Shown: one piece after another, positions 33,378 to 52,619 of the stretch | Position numbering within the stretch: position 1 is the first letter of the stretch | Layout: each line of letters starts with the position of its first letter | Assembly: GCF_052324685.1 (NCBI RefSeq) | Contig: NW_027506873.1 | Span: 2,177,999 to 2,241,998, forward strand | Length of the DNA: 64,000 nt | DNA from: Brachyhypopomus gauderio | Lineage: Eukaryota; Chordata; Actinopteri; Gymnotiformes; Hypopomidae | Direction: 5' to 3' | Notes under the pieces: model-generated | What the model was told of the DNA's origin: nothing | The model's input: only the letters and a program-made list of their open reading frames with translations | Databases searched by the model: none | Made by a program: the position numbers and the translations under genes

Positions 33378-34080
33378 CAGTGGCGGACTTAGCAATTTGG
33401 GGGCTCAAGGCAAATATGCGAGAAATAAGTTAGCCAGTCCCACCAGGATTTCGCGGGCCTTTTTTGTGATTGTTGCAGGCTAAAATGTTTGATGTTGCGG
33501 GTGTTTTTCAAAAAAATTGCGATCCAAGTTGCGGTGTGTTTTTGCTTTTTTTGTGATTACATTGCAATAGGGAGTAAATGTTGTATGGTTTCCTCTATTT
33601 AGTAGTCCATTTTAATGATCTATTTACCTATTTATTTACCCATGTATTTATTGTCCATTTATTTATTTATTTGGATCTCCCTATGGGTATTATGCTACTT
33701 ATCCTGTGTTTTACCCCTGGTTTTAACAATTCAAGCAATGATTTTATTTCTCTTACTCTATGTGGTATGAAATAGTTTGGAGCAGGAATGATCCCTCTCA
33801 AGTTTTTGTATGCCCCGCCCCCTGAAACACAGGTGTTGGGACAGAGAATGCACAATGATCCCTCTCACTTTCTTGAAATGATCCCTCGAAGTGCAACAGC
33901 TCGGTGGCACAAATGGACTTTCCGTCTCTATGAAAAATCACTTGGAGTGGATGGGCTGGTGCTATAAATGTTAAACTTGTTGGAAATACATGTATGAACC
34001 CATCGTTGTGAAACAATAAAACACTGAAAACAAAAAAATACCAGTTTACCCCCACTTTCATGTTTTGAAACACTCAACAA
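33378..34080. mobile_element. hAT-derived fragments
   Basis: Starts CAGTGGCGGACTTAGC; from 33436 it matches the left part of the element at 36804 (CCCACCAGGATTTCGCGGGC). The rest is AT-rich with no gene recognised. Confidence 0.45.
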
Positions 34081-34084
34081 TGCA

Positions 34085-35800
34085 CCTGCCCTAAAATCCA
34101 TCCCTCCTCCTGGTGACCAGGCGCTGAGGCTGTCTCCGGACATCATGTGGAGAGCTTTCAGTAGGGTCAATGCTCGGAAAGCTCCTGGGCCTGACAACAT
34201 TCCTGGTCGGGTGCTGAAGAACTGTGCCTGGGAACTCGCAGAGGTCTTAACGGACATCTACAACACCTCCCTGAGTCAGGTGGTGATTCCCACATGTTTC
34301 AAAGCCACCACCATTATCCCTGTCCCTAAGAAGGCATCGCCATCCTGCTTCAATGACTACCGTCCGGTTGCACTAACCTCCATCCCCATGAAGTGCTTCG
34401 AACGGCTAGTCATGCACCACATCAGGTCTTCCCTGCCCCCCTTCCTGGACCCCTACCAGTTTGCATATCGGTCTAATCGCTCGACCAATGATGCCATCTC
34501 CACTGCCCTACACTCAGCCCTTACACACCTGGACAGAAAGGACACCTACATCAGAATGCTGTTCCTTGACTTCAGTTTGGCATTCAATACAATCATCCCC
34601 CAACAGCTCATTCACAAACTGGACAGTCTGGGGCTGAGCACATCACTGTGCAACTGGCTGCTAGACTTCCTGACCGGAAGACCACAGGCAGTGCGGGTTG
34701 GCAGAAACACATCCAACATCATCACAATGAACACAGGGGCTCCCCAAGGATGTGTGCTGAGCCCCCTTCTGTTCACGCTGCTGACCACGACTGCACACCA
34801 GAGCACCCCTCCAATCTCTTCATCAAGTTTGCGGATGAGACGACGGCGGTGGGTCTCATCAGCGACAACGATGAGACACACTACAGCAGCGAGGTGAGTG
34901 TGTCATAGAGGACCTCTCCTGGACCACCAACTCAGCATCATTAGCCAGGAAGGCTAATCAGCAGCTCTACTTTCTCCGCAAACTAAGAAGAGCTGGAGCC
35001 CCAACCCCCATCATGAGCACCTTCTACAGTGGGGCCATCGAGAGCATCCTGACCAGCTGTCTCACTGTGTGGTATGGGGCCTGCACGGCATCCTGCCGCA
35101 GGTCCCTCCAGCGCATCGTGAGCGCAGCTAAGAAGATTGTTGGTACCTCTCTCCCCTCCCTTCCGGACTTATTCAGCTCCCGCCTCACACGGAAAGCCCT
35201 CCGCATGGCAGGAGATCCAACACACCCACTACACAGCTTCTTCAGCCTGCTGCCATCAGGGAGGAGACTGCGGAGTCTCAGGGCTAGGACCACCAGACTG
35301 AAGGACAGCTACATACACCAGGTTGTGAGGATGCTGAACTCCCTCCCAGCTCTAACCCCCCTCCCCCTCCCCCTCCTAACCCCAGCACACACTCATACAA
35401 CATCCGGTGCATGAGACTGAAACTGTACTTACAAGGACTGTTATGCACTCACACATCTCATACAAGCACAAGCACTCACACTCCTCATACATGCACTACT
35501 GCCCACATTGCACTTTCGTACCCTCTTATACCCCCTACCACTGTGAACTGCACTAAACTTTCAATTACCAGCCATAAGCTACTATATTGCACTATTGTTC
35601 ATACTTGACACTGGTACTGTTATTCCCTCTTAATCCCCCATCACCACCCTTGTATTGCACTATTGTCCCATTTCATGTCTTTTGTCAAACATATGTTTAC
35701 TCTATACAGATATTGTTGCAGTTATTGTATCACTCTCCTATTATTGATAATTTTTACTTCAGTGTACATTCGTTTGTTTTTCTGTGCTGAAACTTGGGAA
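34085..35800 (+). mobile_element. Non-LTR retrotransposon (Jockey/Rex-like LINE), truncated
   Basis: Plus-strand reverse transcriptase: [87 protein letters not shown], then in a shifted frame [18 protein letters not shown], where FADD has become FADE. The C-terminal part (35013-35290) reads SILTSCLTVWYGAC and the CHKAL-like end. The 3' end is a CA/CT-rich tail. It belongs to the same group as the fossil at 1-2040. Confidence 0.88.
34145..34897 (+). pseudogene. LINE reverse transcriptase ORF, broken
   Basis: The longest open piece of the element at 34085-35800, about 250 codons, ending after a frameshift beyond PLLFTLL. Catalytic Asp of the first palm motif (FLDFS) is present; the second palm motif is FADE in another frame. 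It therefore cannot produce active enzyme. Confidence 0.85.
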
Positions 35801-36146
35801 GGAGAGTTGTAACGGACTGACTAGGAAGTTGCAATAAGTTAACTAGTTTCAGTATTTAAAATACCAGTGTTGAATACCAAAGGTAAGTTAGGTTAATTAA
35901 TAGGAAATATAAAGGGAATACTGTGGGCCAATCAGAAGACCTAGGATCGTCTACGGAGCCAAGGACTACACCACACTAGAGAGGACACTGCACCACTGTT
36001 TTGGAATTTGGGAGGTTAGGGTAACCTCCTTTTAATGACAAGGTAAGCAAAAATAATTTTTTCTTTAAAATAAAAAATAAAACAAAACAATCATAACATC
36101 CAATATGAATAATATCTCTAGGTAGATTATGCATATAATAATAATA

Positions 36147-36148
<2 letters not shown>
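35801..36148. other. No gene recognised
   Basis: AT-rich. There is nothing I can assign. Confidence 0.4.

Positions 36149-36226
<78 letters not shown>
36149..36226. repeat. (TA)n microsatellite
   Basis: Nearly pure TA tract of about 75 nt. Confidence 0.95.
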
Positions 36227-36228
<2 letters not shown>

Positions 36229-36800
36229 CTAGTTGGTGTCAATTACAAGCAGCAATAAAATATCTATGTATGTTTCAAATAGTTATACAATATAATTTCC
36301 CTTGTGATCTGTGTGTGTAGGTGTAATTAATGTCCGTTTGTTTCACAGGTGCAGTTGGAATATCCAGTCTGTGGAATGGTACGCGTTTCTCCTACCGCTC
36401 TGAAGATGAATTAAAGTTCAGCAACAGCAACCGAATAGTTTCACTTTCCCTAATCACAGTTGTCCACAGCACTTGCAGACTGCGTCCAGGGTCGAAATCC
36501 AGGGAGGCTCGCCATCAAATGGAAAAAGGGATCCAATCTGAACTCTAGCAAAAAAACCTGACCTATAATAGGTCATATAACTCCGTCAATATCACGGTTT
36601 AGCTTTATATGAACACATATCAGCTCTAAACATTACAATTCACACTTAACTACACATATTCACAACATCTTGACTTCTTTTAACAATTACCTGAACATAT
36701 TTTACAGCGAAAATTAAAATAAATGTAACGACTGGCAAACAAGGGGTTACAATTCTGCAGCGCGCGTCTGTGCTGCGCGCGAATGTATGGTGCACACTTT
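36227..36800. other. No gene recognised
   Basis: A 72-codon ORF at 36330-36548 has no recognised features. Confidence 0.4.
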
Positions 36801-36803
36801 TCA

Positions 36804-38008
36804 GTCCCACCAGGATTTCGCGGGCCTTTTTTGTGATTGTTGCGGGCTAAAATGTTTGATGTTGCGGGTGTTTATCAAAAAAATTGCGATTGAAGTTGCG
36901 GTGTGTTTTTGCTTTTTTTTTTATTACAATAGGGAGTAAATGTTGTATGGTTTCCTCTATTTAGTAGTCCATTTTAATGATCTATTTACCTATTTATTCA
37001 GGGTTGCCAACTTTTCAAGATCGCTTGAAGTGAGATTTGAACCTGGGGGGGAGGGAGGGGTGGGGTTAGCGAACGTAAGTTGTTACCGGGCGGCCTGTAA
37101 AATGGACACAAATTAAGTATTATATCGAGATCGATCGCCAGTGGTTGGCGCCAGAGCGAACTAGTAACTCAGAGATATGGATCAGAGATAAATAAACTTT
37201 ACCTCTGACTTTAAACTTTATCTCAGTTTAAAGTAGGGTTGCCACCTAGGTCTGACAAAAAACAAGGACACTGTCATGCTGAGCGAGTGTAATCTGTTGA
37301 GCGGGGTGGGCGGCGAACGTAAGTTGTTGAGCGCGGCGTGGCGAACGTAAACTTAACGTAAAACGTTACTGGAGGGGTTTAAAATGGACACAGCGAGAAA
37401 AAACCAGATTTAAAGTGTGCAGAAACAGTCATCATGGTTTGAACTAACCTAGTTTTTTTGCCGGGACCGAATATTAAAAAGACGAAAAACCGGGACAGGT
37501 GGCAACACTAGTTTAAAGTTTAAACTTATAAACTTTATCTCAGACCCTCGCCGCTTGCGTGCGCTGCAGTGACTTCGCGGGCTACCGTTGCATTGTGGGG
37601 AATGTAGTGTTTGTGCGTGCAAAACACCATCGGGCGGCTGTGGCCTGCGGGCCGGTTCTAATAGTAATTAAATATCATCCAGGGGGCCATAGATAATCAA
37701 TTCGCGGGTCGGATCTGGACAGTGTATCCCCGCTTTCATGTAGTGTACCGGGATACTGCTTTTCCCGATCTTTTTGCCGTTATTTTCGTCGCTCATGCTG
37801 CTTTCAGTGTGCTCCTCTTGAACGTATATACGGAAGTAAGGCGGGAGTTTGTCGACGTCACATCAAGACGACATCAGTGATTGGTCAAATGTGCGGGAAA
37901 GTTGCGGTGATTGGCTGAAGTTGCAACACCGCCCTGAATTCGCGGGGTTTGCTTGAAGTTGCGTTGAAGTTGCAAATCGCAACATCGCGACTTTCTGGAG
38001 GGTCTGAC
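36804..38008. mobile_element. hAT-type element with nested insertions
   Basis: Left end CAGTCCCACCAGGATTTCGCG; right end CGCGACTTTCTGGAGGGTCTG, an imperfect inverse. ACTTTT flanks both sides, consistent with a decayed 8-bp duplication. The left part recurs at 33436. Inside, TTGCGGTGTGTTTTTGC and GAAGTTGC repeats mark the two arms. A further repeat (about 37008-37560) contains the element at 37234-37510. No transposase ORF. Confidence 0.75.
37234..37510. mobile_element. Nested hAT MITE, TSD GTTTAAAG
   Basis: Ends TAGGGTTGCCACCTAGG and CAGGTGGCAACACTA are inverted repeats. GTTTAAAG lies at 37226-37233 and 37511-37518. It carries the GTTGAGCG and GCGAACGTAA motifs also seen near 10370. Confidence 0.85.
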
Positions 38009-38811
38009 TTTTAGCGGCACACACGGACCAGCTTGTGGTTACACAGGCCTAAAAATCTCTAATAAAACATAAAAATACACACTCACAGCCTCTATAGATG
38101 CCACTCTTAAGCCTCGTCTTAGTTAGACAGGTCATAAATTATTTTAGGTGATTATGCTGACACATTTAAGCGCAGACATCACGAAAATCCTATAGAACTT
38201 ATATGGTTAGCTTAGCATAGTTGGCTAGCGCCGTAATTACTAGTCACTCACCAATGCAAAACTCCGTGTATCCCAGCAGTAAACACTCCCCGTTCAATAT
38301 AAAGCGCTTCTTGGGTCCACCCGCTCCGCGTTTTAAATTAAAGAGGGCTTTACTTGCCAGCACGGCAGTTTTTTATCACAAATCCCGTTTCTGTTAACTT
38401 TCTTACAGAAATGCCTTCTGCTCAAGATGGCTCGAACCAAAAGGAAGAACTGGGTCCAGGTCGGCAGTATTTCCCGCGCCTATCGATTTAATTAACCACC
38501 TTATTGGCTGTAGCTTGTGACGTACTATGGAGGGATGTGAAATATGCTGGCAATCAAATTAATAATAATTATTGAATAATTATTATTTATCAACTGAATA
38601 AAGTTTTTTATAAATTATTTATATGTTCTTAGCTTATTTAATTTTAAAAATACTAAGCTTTTATAACCTGGGTTACAGAGTACGTAATTTCGATTCTCTG
38701 TATGTCCTGTACATATGCAGAATTGACAATAAAAACTACTTGACTTGACTTGTCAAATAAGTCCATGACATACAAGAAAACCCAACACAACCACTGATGG
38801 TCAAGGATTAG
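38009..38811. other. No gene recognised
   Basis: Mixed AT-rich DNA. No ORF with recognisable domains. Confidence 0.4.
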
Positions 38812-39181
38812 TGTCACAGTTGGCTCCGCCTTCCGTGTCAATCATGATTAGTTCATTGTGGTTTGTTTTGTTAATAACTCTTGTCAGCTGTATCTTGTCT
38901 AGTCTTCGTTAGTAATGGTATTTAGGTTCCTTGTTCGCTGTCTGTCTTCGTGGTTCATTACGTTGTTTTGTCGTCCGGTATGTTCTAGGTGTTTTGTCAT
39001 CCTTCGTGATACTCGTCTTTGGTCAGTTGTCTAACCTATGTATACTTTCTTCGTTATACCTTGCTGTCCTTGCGCTGTTTGTAATGTGATACTGTCACGT
39101 GAGTTGTTAAAGTCTTTTATAAAGTTTGCTCTACTCTGCATTTGTGTCCTCCTCTGCTCCTGCGTCGTATGCAACGTTACA
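38812..39181 (+). mobile_element. Solo LTR, TSD ATTAG
   Basis: 370 bp from TGTCACAGTTGGC to CAACGTTACA. Flanked by ATTAG at 38807-38811 and 39182-39186. Same terminal style (TGTCAC...GTTACA) as the LTRs at 27825 and 21177 but a different internal sequence, so a related but separate family. Confidence 0.85.
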
Positions 39182-39186
39182 ATTAG

Positions 39187-39834
39187 ATTGGCTACAAATC
39201 ATTTTAGTAATTAAAACATGACAAGTATGATGTAATTGATTATCCTGTTACTAAACGTAAGTTTGATGGAAACTGTGACAATATTGCAAATTTTTGAAAG
39301 TATGATCCAACTGAATGACAAGGCTGTTACAGTTTCACCAGCAGATGTCACTAGTGAGTGATGAATGAAGCCTCGAGTAATTAACCTTTTTGCAAAGCAA
39401 AGGGTTGGAAAGCTTAATTGCTTCATGAGGCTTCATTTGCCCATCACTACCAGGCACAGCGCAGACTGCTGCTATTTTTAGCCACACAGCAGTTCACAGC
39501 CGCTCACCCCTGGAAAGTCTTGAGTACTCGCTCTCTCATAGAAGCGTCTTCAGCCACGCTGCTCCTACCATTTGCTTAGCCACCAAATTGCTACCTGCTT
39601 AGGACCCCACAGGTGTCCATATATGTGCCTGTAAGACCACACCCCCTCGTTAATGCCTGCGTTGCCCCAATCAGTGACGACACACAAAAAGTAGCCCTTG
39701 ATTAGACCGGCTACATATACTTATAATTTAAAAAGCTAGCGCGAGCTAACCTATACGGTGTACATGTAATGTCACAGAAATTCAGCGGATAGAATTATTA
39801 GAAGGAAGTATCATGTATTGATTTTGTATTGCAA
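39187..39834. other. No gene recognised
   Basis: AT-rich, only short ORFs. Confidence 0.4.
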
Positions 39835-40195
39835 AGGCCCTAATGGGAAAAATACCTTTATATATTTCTAATCTCCTTCTATTTCAATCTAATTTATCTC
39901 ATTTATATAATACAAAATCACAAAATAAATTGCTCTTAGATACCCCATTAGAAAGAACAGAGTTGGGTAAAATGGCTTTTTCATCTTATGCGCCTTATGT
40001 TTGGAATGAGTGTCAAGCTGTCTTAAACCTAGGTTTCTTACCCTCTCTGAAATTGTGTTGTGTATAGAAGTATTGTATGTCATTGTGTATAATTGTTTTG
40101 TTCTGCAAATATTGGCCAGGACTCCCTGGGAGAAGAGGTATTGTAACTCAGTGAGATTCCTCCTGGTTGAATAAATGTTAAATAAAAATAAATAT
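39835..40195 (+). mobile_element. LINE C-terminal fragment and 3' tail
   Basis: The frame 39843-40067 reads GKIPLYISNLLLF and MAFSSYAPYVWNECQ, the C-terminal block after reverse transcriptase in several fish LINEs. It is followed by TGTAACTCAGTGAGATTCC and an ATAAATGTTAAATAAAAA tail. Confidence 0.55.
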
Positions 40196-40830
40196 ATAAA
40201 ACAGATGATGCATCTGAAATAAACATAATTTAAAAACAAAATACTAAAAGTATGCTAAAACAAACAAAAATGGACAGACAAACAAACAAAAAAGCCCAGA
40301 CACTGCAGTATTGAAATTCTGTAATAAAGTCATTTATTTTCAGGTAAGAAGAGCCTGCTGAGGGGTAGTTGGACTGGTGCCAGGGGAAGCTGTCTCCTGA
40401 CCTGTCATGAGATAATAACAGATCCTGGACCTGTAGGAGGAGCCAAGACACAAAATGGCAGTGAGATATCAATACTCCCAGCTGAACTACTCTCTGGTCT
40501 ACACCTGGTTAATTTTCACAAATAAGCTGACAACAGCACTTCCCACTGACATAAAAGATGAACAAAACAAGACACGACATACAAGAACTGGAATTTTAAA
40601 ACCTGAAGTACTAACAGACCTTTTTCCAGCCCTACAAAACACTTTGTTTATCAGAAAAGTGCTTCAAAAAAATAAGCAAGCCAAAAGTGGCCCATTCGAG
40701 GGTCTCTCTGACTATGACTGTTGGGGAGCAGAACGCCGGTCAACATATACAGTATTCCAGCAAATCAATACACCGGTCAGACTCAAAGCTTTGCAATCCA
40801 ACAGGTCTGCTCACAATACACACCTTCTGC

Positions 40831-41627
40831 CAATGGCGTGAACAGACATTTTGGGGGGCAAGTGCTCAGGGGGGAAAAGGGCACGTGGAACACTTCATTA
40901 TAAAAAAATTACACGCACATGTTGAATGAAATTTGACTTATTTGTAACATTCTCTAAACGTGAGTTTTCAATGGAAAAAAGTCACACCACCAACTGATAA
41001 AATCCATATCCAATATTAACTATATACAGTCATTGTTAAGTCCTTCAGTTAACTTCTGTTTACCCTCCACTGTCTGCCTACCAAAACCTATACAACAGAA
41101 AGTGTTCAGCTTAACACATAGTTTTGCAAACTCTACCTTAATTGTTTGTATGTGATTGTCCTCACGTTATCTGTCATTGATTTGGGCTAGAGCGGCTAGT
41201 TTATCAGGTGACTAGTCGGCTAAAAATCTGTATGAGACATTTTACTGCACAACAAAATGATTTCACGTTGGGCTTAGAGGGCAAATGGTACAATTTTACT
41301 TGATGTGTATGTTACCTGGCTGGTCCGGCACGGGAGAAGAAGTCTATCTGTGACCGTGTGTGCTGTGCTGAAGACGCTTCCTTCCACTCGCTGAACTGAA
41401 CTGCTGCTGCAGCGCGTCTGGTGTTAAAGGAAGAGAGAGGTCGGGTGTGTGCGAGGTGCTGGCTCATTTCAGGGCATTGTTTTTATTCGCTCAGGTTTTC
41501 AAAAGACCATTTCAAACCGACCTCAGTAAAATGTTAATAATAATAATAATTTAAAAAAAAACGAAGTTTGAAAAGGGCACTTTAGTTGATAAAGGGCAGA
41601 GTTGGTGTCTATTTCTGCACGCCTCTG
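40831..41627. mobile_element. hAT-type insertion in one HIPK duplicate, TSD CCTTCTGC
   Basis: 797 bp with ends CAATGGCGTG and CACGCCTCTG (inverse CAGAGGCGTG). Flanked by CCTTCTGC at 40823-40830 and 41628-41635. The paralogous position 43072-43079 has a single CCTTCTGC, a clean empty site. No transposase ORF seen. Confidence 0.92.
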
Positions 41628-41793
41628 CCTTCTGCTATATTCTCAAATACACACACCTAATGGTTATGTGAGATAGTAAACGTGAGGGACAAAGCACACG
41701 ATACTAGAAAATGATCTAAAATGAACCTGATGAGCAGCATGTGGATAAGACAACAGAGTGAAGATAAGATTTTCTATGGGCCAGTGTGAAGTG

Positions 41794-42770
41794 TTAATGT
41801 GACGGCAGCTGCAGCGTGAGAAAGCAAACTGCTCTACAGACACTCTCCTGGCTCAGGCTGATAGGCTGAAACTTGGTGCACGTGGCTCTGTGTCTTTCAG
41901 CGCCGGGCAGGGCTGCTATGGCAGGGGGCACAACCGAGGTCTTCTTGGACTGCCCGGAGGCCACGGTGCTTGATTCTATAAGGGGATGTAAGACAATGAT
42001 CAACGGCTGCGGCCTGTCGACAGAGCCGGAGGGGAGGGAGAGGCAGAGCCCGTGGGACGAGGACTCACCCGGTGGGATGACCACGGCCAGCATCTTGGGC
42101 AGGGTGGCGGCGTTCTCCACAAAGGTGGGCAGGCACCTGGGGCTGAGCGGGCTGCAGGTGATCGAGTCCGAGTCCTGCACGGTCACACAGCTGTTGATGC
42201 CCACGCGCTGGTTCACGCCACACCTGGGGAGGGGTGTTTAAATCCACGAAGTGAGCAAACAGAAGGGTGACAGTTTCAACACAGACCAAACACAGAGCTC
42301 AGAGGCACAGGAGGCGAAGCAACGGAGTTCGCGGGGAGGGCACCTGGTAGGCAGGATCTTGCCATTGTCGTTGTCCTCTGTGCCGCAGGAGATGGTGATG
42401 ATTCTGATAGTGGAGCGGGGCGTGTCTGAGATGACGATGGGCTGAGATGGGTGCATGGCAGAGGACACACACACAACCAACAAACAGGGCACAATGGAAT
42501 TAATGGCAAAACCCTTCAAACATAGCTGAAAAGCACATTTCCGGTGAGTAATTTCTTATCTGAACACTCGCAGTCATTTTATATGAGCTGTAGGTTTGGG
42601 GATACTGGTGCAACACACGACAAGCTTGTGCTGGCAGGCTCACCTGGCAGTGTTGGCCAAGCTGGCTGCTGAAGGTGACTGGGAGGTTGGCGTCGGTGCT
42701 GGCCGCCGCCCCCAGCCCCGCCCCCAGCCACGCCCCCAGCCACCGACCCCAGCCCCCGCCCCCAGCCCCC
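41794..42770 (-). pseudogene. Detached second copy of the HIPK-like 3' exons
   Basis: Counterparts of the last exons of the adjacent gene: 42223-41794 (CGVNQRVGINSCVTVQDSDS...), 42441-42344 (PIVISDTPRSTIRIITISCG...) and a partial exon from about 42770 to 42644 (TDANLPVTFSSQLGQHCQ). The partial exon has lost its 5' half, including its acceptor, at the duplication breakpoint, so it can only be used if transcription reads through from the intact copy. The terminal frame stays open longer than in the proximal copy because of a one-base difference near 41846. Confidence 0.8.
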
Positions 42771-43280
42771 GACATACAAGAACTGGAATTTAAAAACCTG
42801 AAGTACTAACAGACCTTTTTCCAGCCCTACAAAACACTTTGTTTATCAGAAAAGCGCTTAAAAAAAACCAGCAAGCCAAAAGTGGCCCATTCGAGGGTCT
42901 CTCTGACTATGACTGTTGGGGAGCAGGACACCGGTGCTGCTGCTGGGACCAGTGAATATATACAACTGTGAATATATACAACACACTCTGGCCAACATAT
43001 ACAGTATTCCAGCAAATCAATACACCGGTCAGACACAAAGCTTTGCAATGCGACAGGTCTGCTCACAATACACACCTTCTGCTATATTCTCAAATACACA
43101 CACCTAATGGTTATGTGAGATAATAAACGTGATGGACAAAGCACAGGATACTAGAAAATGATCTAAAATGAACCTGATGAGCAGCATGTGGATAAGACAA
43201 CAGAGCGAAGATAAGATTTTCTATGGGCCAGTGTGAAGTGTTAATGTGACGGCAGCTGCAGCGTGAGAAAGCAAACTGCT

Positions 43281-49844
<6,564 letters not shown>

Positions 49845-50183
49845 TGTCACATTGAGGACCCCGGCCCCTCCCTTTTGGGCGTGTGTAAACGTTGTCCACG
49901 TGCTTTGTCTGCGTCAGCGGAACTCCGTGGTGGTAGCTTGTTGTGTGAATAATGTGTCTCACCTGTGAATCGTCTCGTAATCACATGGGGCTAATGTGGT
50001 CTGTCTATTTAATGTGCGCTCGCGCAGTGTCCTGTGCTCGTCGTTGTCTATAGTTGACACGTCTGTGTGTGTGTTACATGTTTTACGTGCGCTCTATTGC
50101 GCAATCAGTGTCCAAATTAAAAGTGACGTTTGTTGCAAGCGAGGATTCGTGTCTCATCCTTCCCTGCTCCGCCGCGCTTCACA
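49845..50183 (+). mobile_element. Solo LTR, TSD CTCTT
   Basis: From TGTCACATTGAGGACCCC to GCGCTTCACA. Flanked by CTCTT at 49840-49844 and 50184-50188. Closest in the window to the LTR at 21177. Confidence 0.88.
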
Positions 50184-50189
50184 CTCTTA

Positions 50190-50840
50190 GACATTTTTCA
50201 GCCTCTGCTTCCGTGGGAGCTGGTAGCGCTGGGTTCTTCACTGCGGCAGCTGTGTGTCAAAATATGTAGAATGTAGAATATTATTACTATTCTTGTTAAA
50301 GAGGCATAAGGGCTACACATTTATCAGTTTTATTACCCTAAATACATTAATTAAACTGCATGTAAGAAATAAATCATCTAATGTATCTGTTATTAGGCTA
50401 GGCTTAAGGTATTAGGTTACAAGCATTGTAATTAATTGGAGAGGAACTAGTATTTTCCAAAATATACAAATGTGTTGTTATTTACCAGTCATTTTGCCGT
50501 AAAACTATAAAAACGCGTGAAAACCACATGACCAATAAGCATCCGTAAATGCTATGCGCTTCATGTTAAAGCTAAAAATGTAAGATGTAAGTCGTTCTAA
50601 TATACTCACCAATAACAAGCTGTCCACAGGCTGTCTGTTTTAATACTCGCTTGTGTCCCCTGCCACACCAGTTAAGGCTTTTTGCCAGGTTTGGGGTGAA
50701 GACCTTGCTGGAGATCCACCATATCGTTTTCTTTATTGTGTGGCCTCCACTGAGTGACAGCGTGTTGGTCTGAAATAATGCACAATAAGAATAGAAATGG
50801 ATAAACAGCAATCTCACTGCACCAACATAACATATGTCGA
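50190..50840. other. No gene recognised
   Basis: AT-rich DNA with short ORFs. Confidence 0.4.
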
Positions 50841-50844
50841 AATG

Positions 50845-52165
50845 TAGGGGAGACCAGGGACAGTTGTAACACCTTGAATTCCTCCAAACAGAAACAAGCT
50901 AGAGTGATTACACTCACTGTGCACATACTCAGTTAGACTGTCTTCTTGCTAACAAAAAAGGAGCCACATTTGAAACTCCCAGAGAAGGTAATCACCAAAA
51001 GTGTTTTTTTAGGTAAAAATGTAACTTTTCTATCAGAGGTATTTTTTGGATACTGTCCTGAGATCAAATATCTATGAATCCAAATAAGTATTATTAGAAT
51101 TACTGTATTATAAGCTAAAATTAGAAATGATTCACATGTGTCCAACTAGCAGTCAGGCTCGTTCACATGAGGTGAAAACATAACTGGTGATACTGGGACG
51201 ATTGTAACGCCTTGTTACGATGATCTGTTATGATCTGCCAAGCATTGTGAAGAGTGCCCTTCCCCTGGCTGCAACACCATCAAATATTCAGGCAGGGTTT
51301 GTATGCACTGGAATTTGGCTTTTTAAAAGAGATATTTTTAATGACAGCGACTTTGAACCATCCCTGGTCACAGATCGCCCACCGCCAGCAGTGACACCAC
51401 AGGTTCCATCTTCCATTGCAGCTGCAGTGAATGCAGTTGCATGTATTACAGCTCCAACACCCACTGTGGCAACGGTGGCATCCTACACACCACCTGCAGC
51501 ATTCTCCCCATCACACCATGTGTGGTGTCTTCATCCCCCCATCACACCATGTGTGGTGTCTGATCCTTCATTCTCCCATCACACCATGTGTGGTGTCTGA
51601 TCCTTCATTCTCCCATCACACCATGTGTGGTGTCTGATCCTTCATCCTCCCCATCACACCATGTGTGGTGTCTGAACCTTCATCCTCCCCATCACACCAT
51701 GTGTGGTGTCTTCATCCTCCCATCACACCATGTGTGGTGTCTTCATCCTCCCATCACACCATGTGTGGTGTCTTCATCCTCCCATCACACCATGTGTGGT
51801 GTCTTCATCCTCCCATCACACCATGTGTGGTGTCTGATCCTTCATCCTCCCATCACACCATGTGTGGTGTCTTCATCCCCCCATCACACCATGTGTGGTG
51901 TCTGAACCTTCATCCTCCCATCACACCATGTGTGGTGTCTGATCCTTCATCCTCCCATCACACCATGTGTGGTGCCTCCTTCCCCTCATTTTTTGTCATG
52001 TGGTGTGAGAGTAATCATTAGGCCTATTTAAGAAAAAAGAAATGAATAGTCACAATAAAATGAATGATAAATAATCTTTTTCATTTTGAGTATTTGATTG
52101 ATTAATTAAGTAAATTTTAGATGTTACAACTGTCCCTGGCATGTGTTACAAACGTCCCTGGAGTG
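50845..52165 (+). mobile_element. Pogo-like DNA transposon remnant
   Basis: The left end has AGACCAGGGACAGTTGTAAC; the right end has GTTACAACTGTCCCTGG and a second GTTACAAACGTCCCTGG, giving inverted ends. The frame 51220-51500 reads SNIQAGFVCTGIWLFKRDIF then SDFEPSLVTDRP, the C-terminal tail of pogo/jerky-type transposases (F..TGI.PF....F). The catalytic domain is missing. A minisatellite expanded at the end of this frame. Confidence 0.65.
51508..51975. repeat. Minisatellite, about 14 copies, each with the inverted repeat ACACCA-TGTG-TGGTGT
   Basis: Units of about 31-38 bp built on CATCACACCATGTGTGGTGT, separated by CTTCATCCTCC or CTGATCCTTCATCCTCC. The two spacer types alternate irregularly. 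Each unit can form a 6-bp-stem hairpin. Confidence 0.92.
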
Positions 52166-52610
52166 ACTGTATTTAAATCAATTTTGCAACCTGTACATAT
52201 TTCATAAACCCACTTATATACATTGTTTCAGTAGTTGACACATTGAAGTTCATAATACAAGTTGGCTATTTCAGTGTAAATGGTTTTTGATTTATTGGAG
52301 AAATCACAAAAAGTAATTTGTTGGGGGGGGGGGGGGATCTAGCCCTGGTTCACACTGTTCCACAGACATTTTAGACATCCGGGGCTTATGCAAAACGAAC
52401 AGGAATTAAAGCGACAGGCTTAAAAAGGTACATTTCGCACCACCCGCAATACCCATGCGCCCCACACTTTGAGAAATGCTGACTTAAAGTAAGTGATTAG
52501 AAAGTTATTGACTAATAATATAAATCTGTATACAGTCTTGGCTAAAATATTTGCACTTGTTTTTAGAAAATGTTTAGATGCAATATTGACAGATTGGTGA
52601 ACCTCCACCC
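52166..52610. other. No gene; G13 run at about 52323
   Basis: AT-rich sequence with a G homopolymer. Confidence 0.4.
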
Positions 52611-52619
52611 ATCTCCGCA

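Larger units (their letters stand above)
40576..42770. repeat. Tandem duplication, distal copy, of the 3' end of the HIPK-like gene
   Basis: Starts CGACATACAAGAACTGG and ends in a CCCCAGCCCC-type tract. It repeats the following unit (42771-44190) with few differences at an offset of 1448-1450 bp in the exonic part. It carries the hAT insertion 40831-41627, absent from the other copy. Confidence 0.92.

Noticed and set aside
41873..42270. Plus-strand ORFs opposite the HIPK-like 3' exons (and 43321-43718)
   Set aside because: Shadows of the minus-strand exons, which have splice sites and HIPK-like motifs.
51431..52021. ORFs of HHTMCGVF/PSHHVWCL repeats
   Set aside because: Translation of the palindromic minisatellite.
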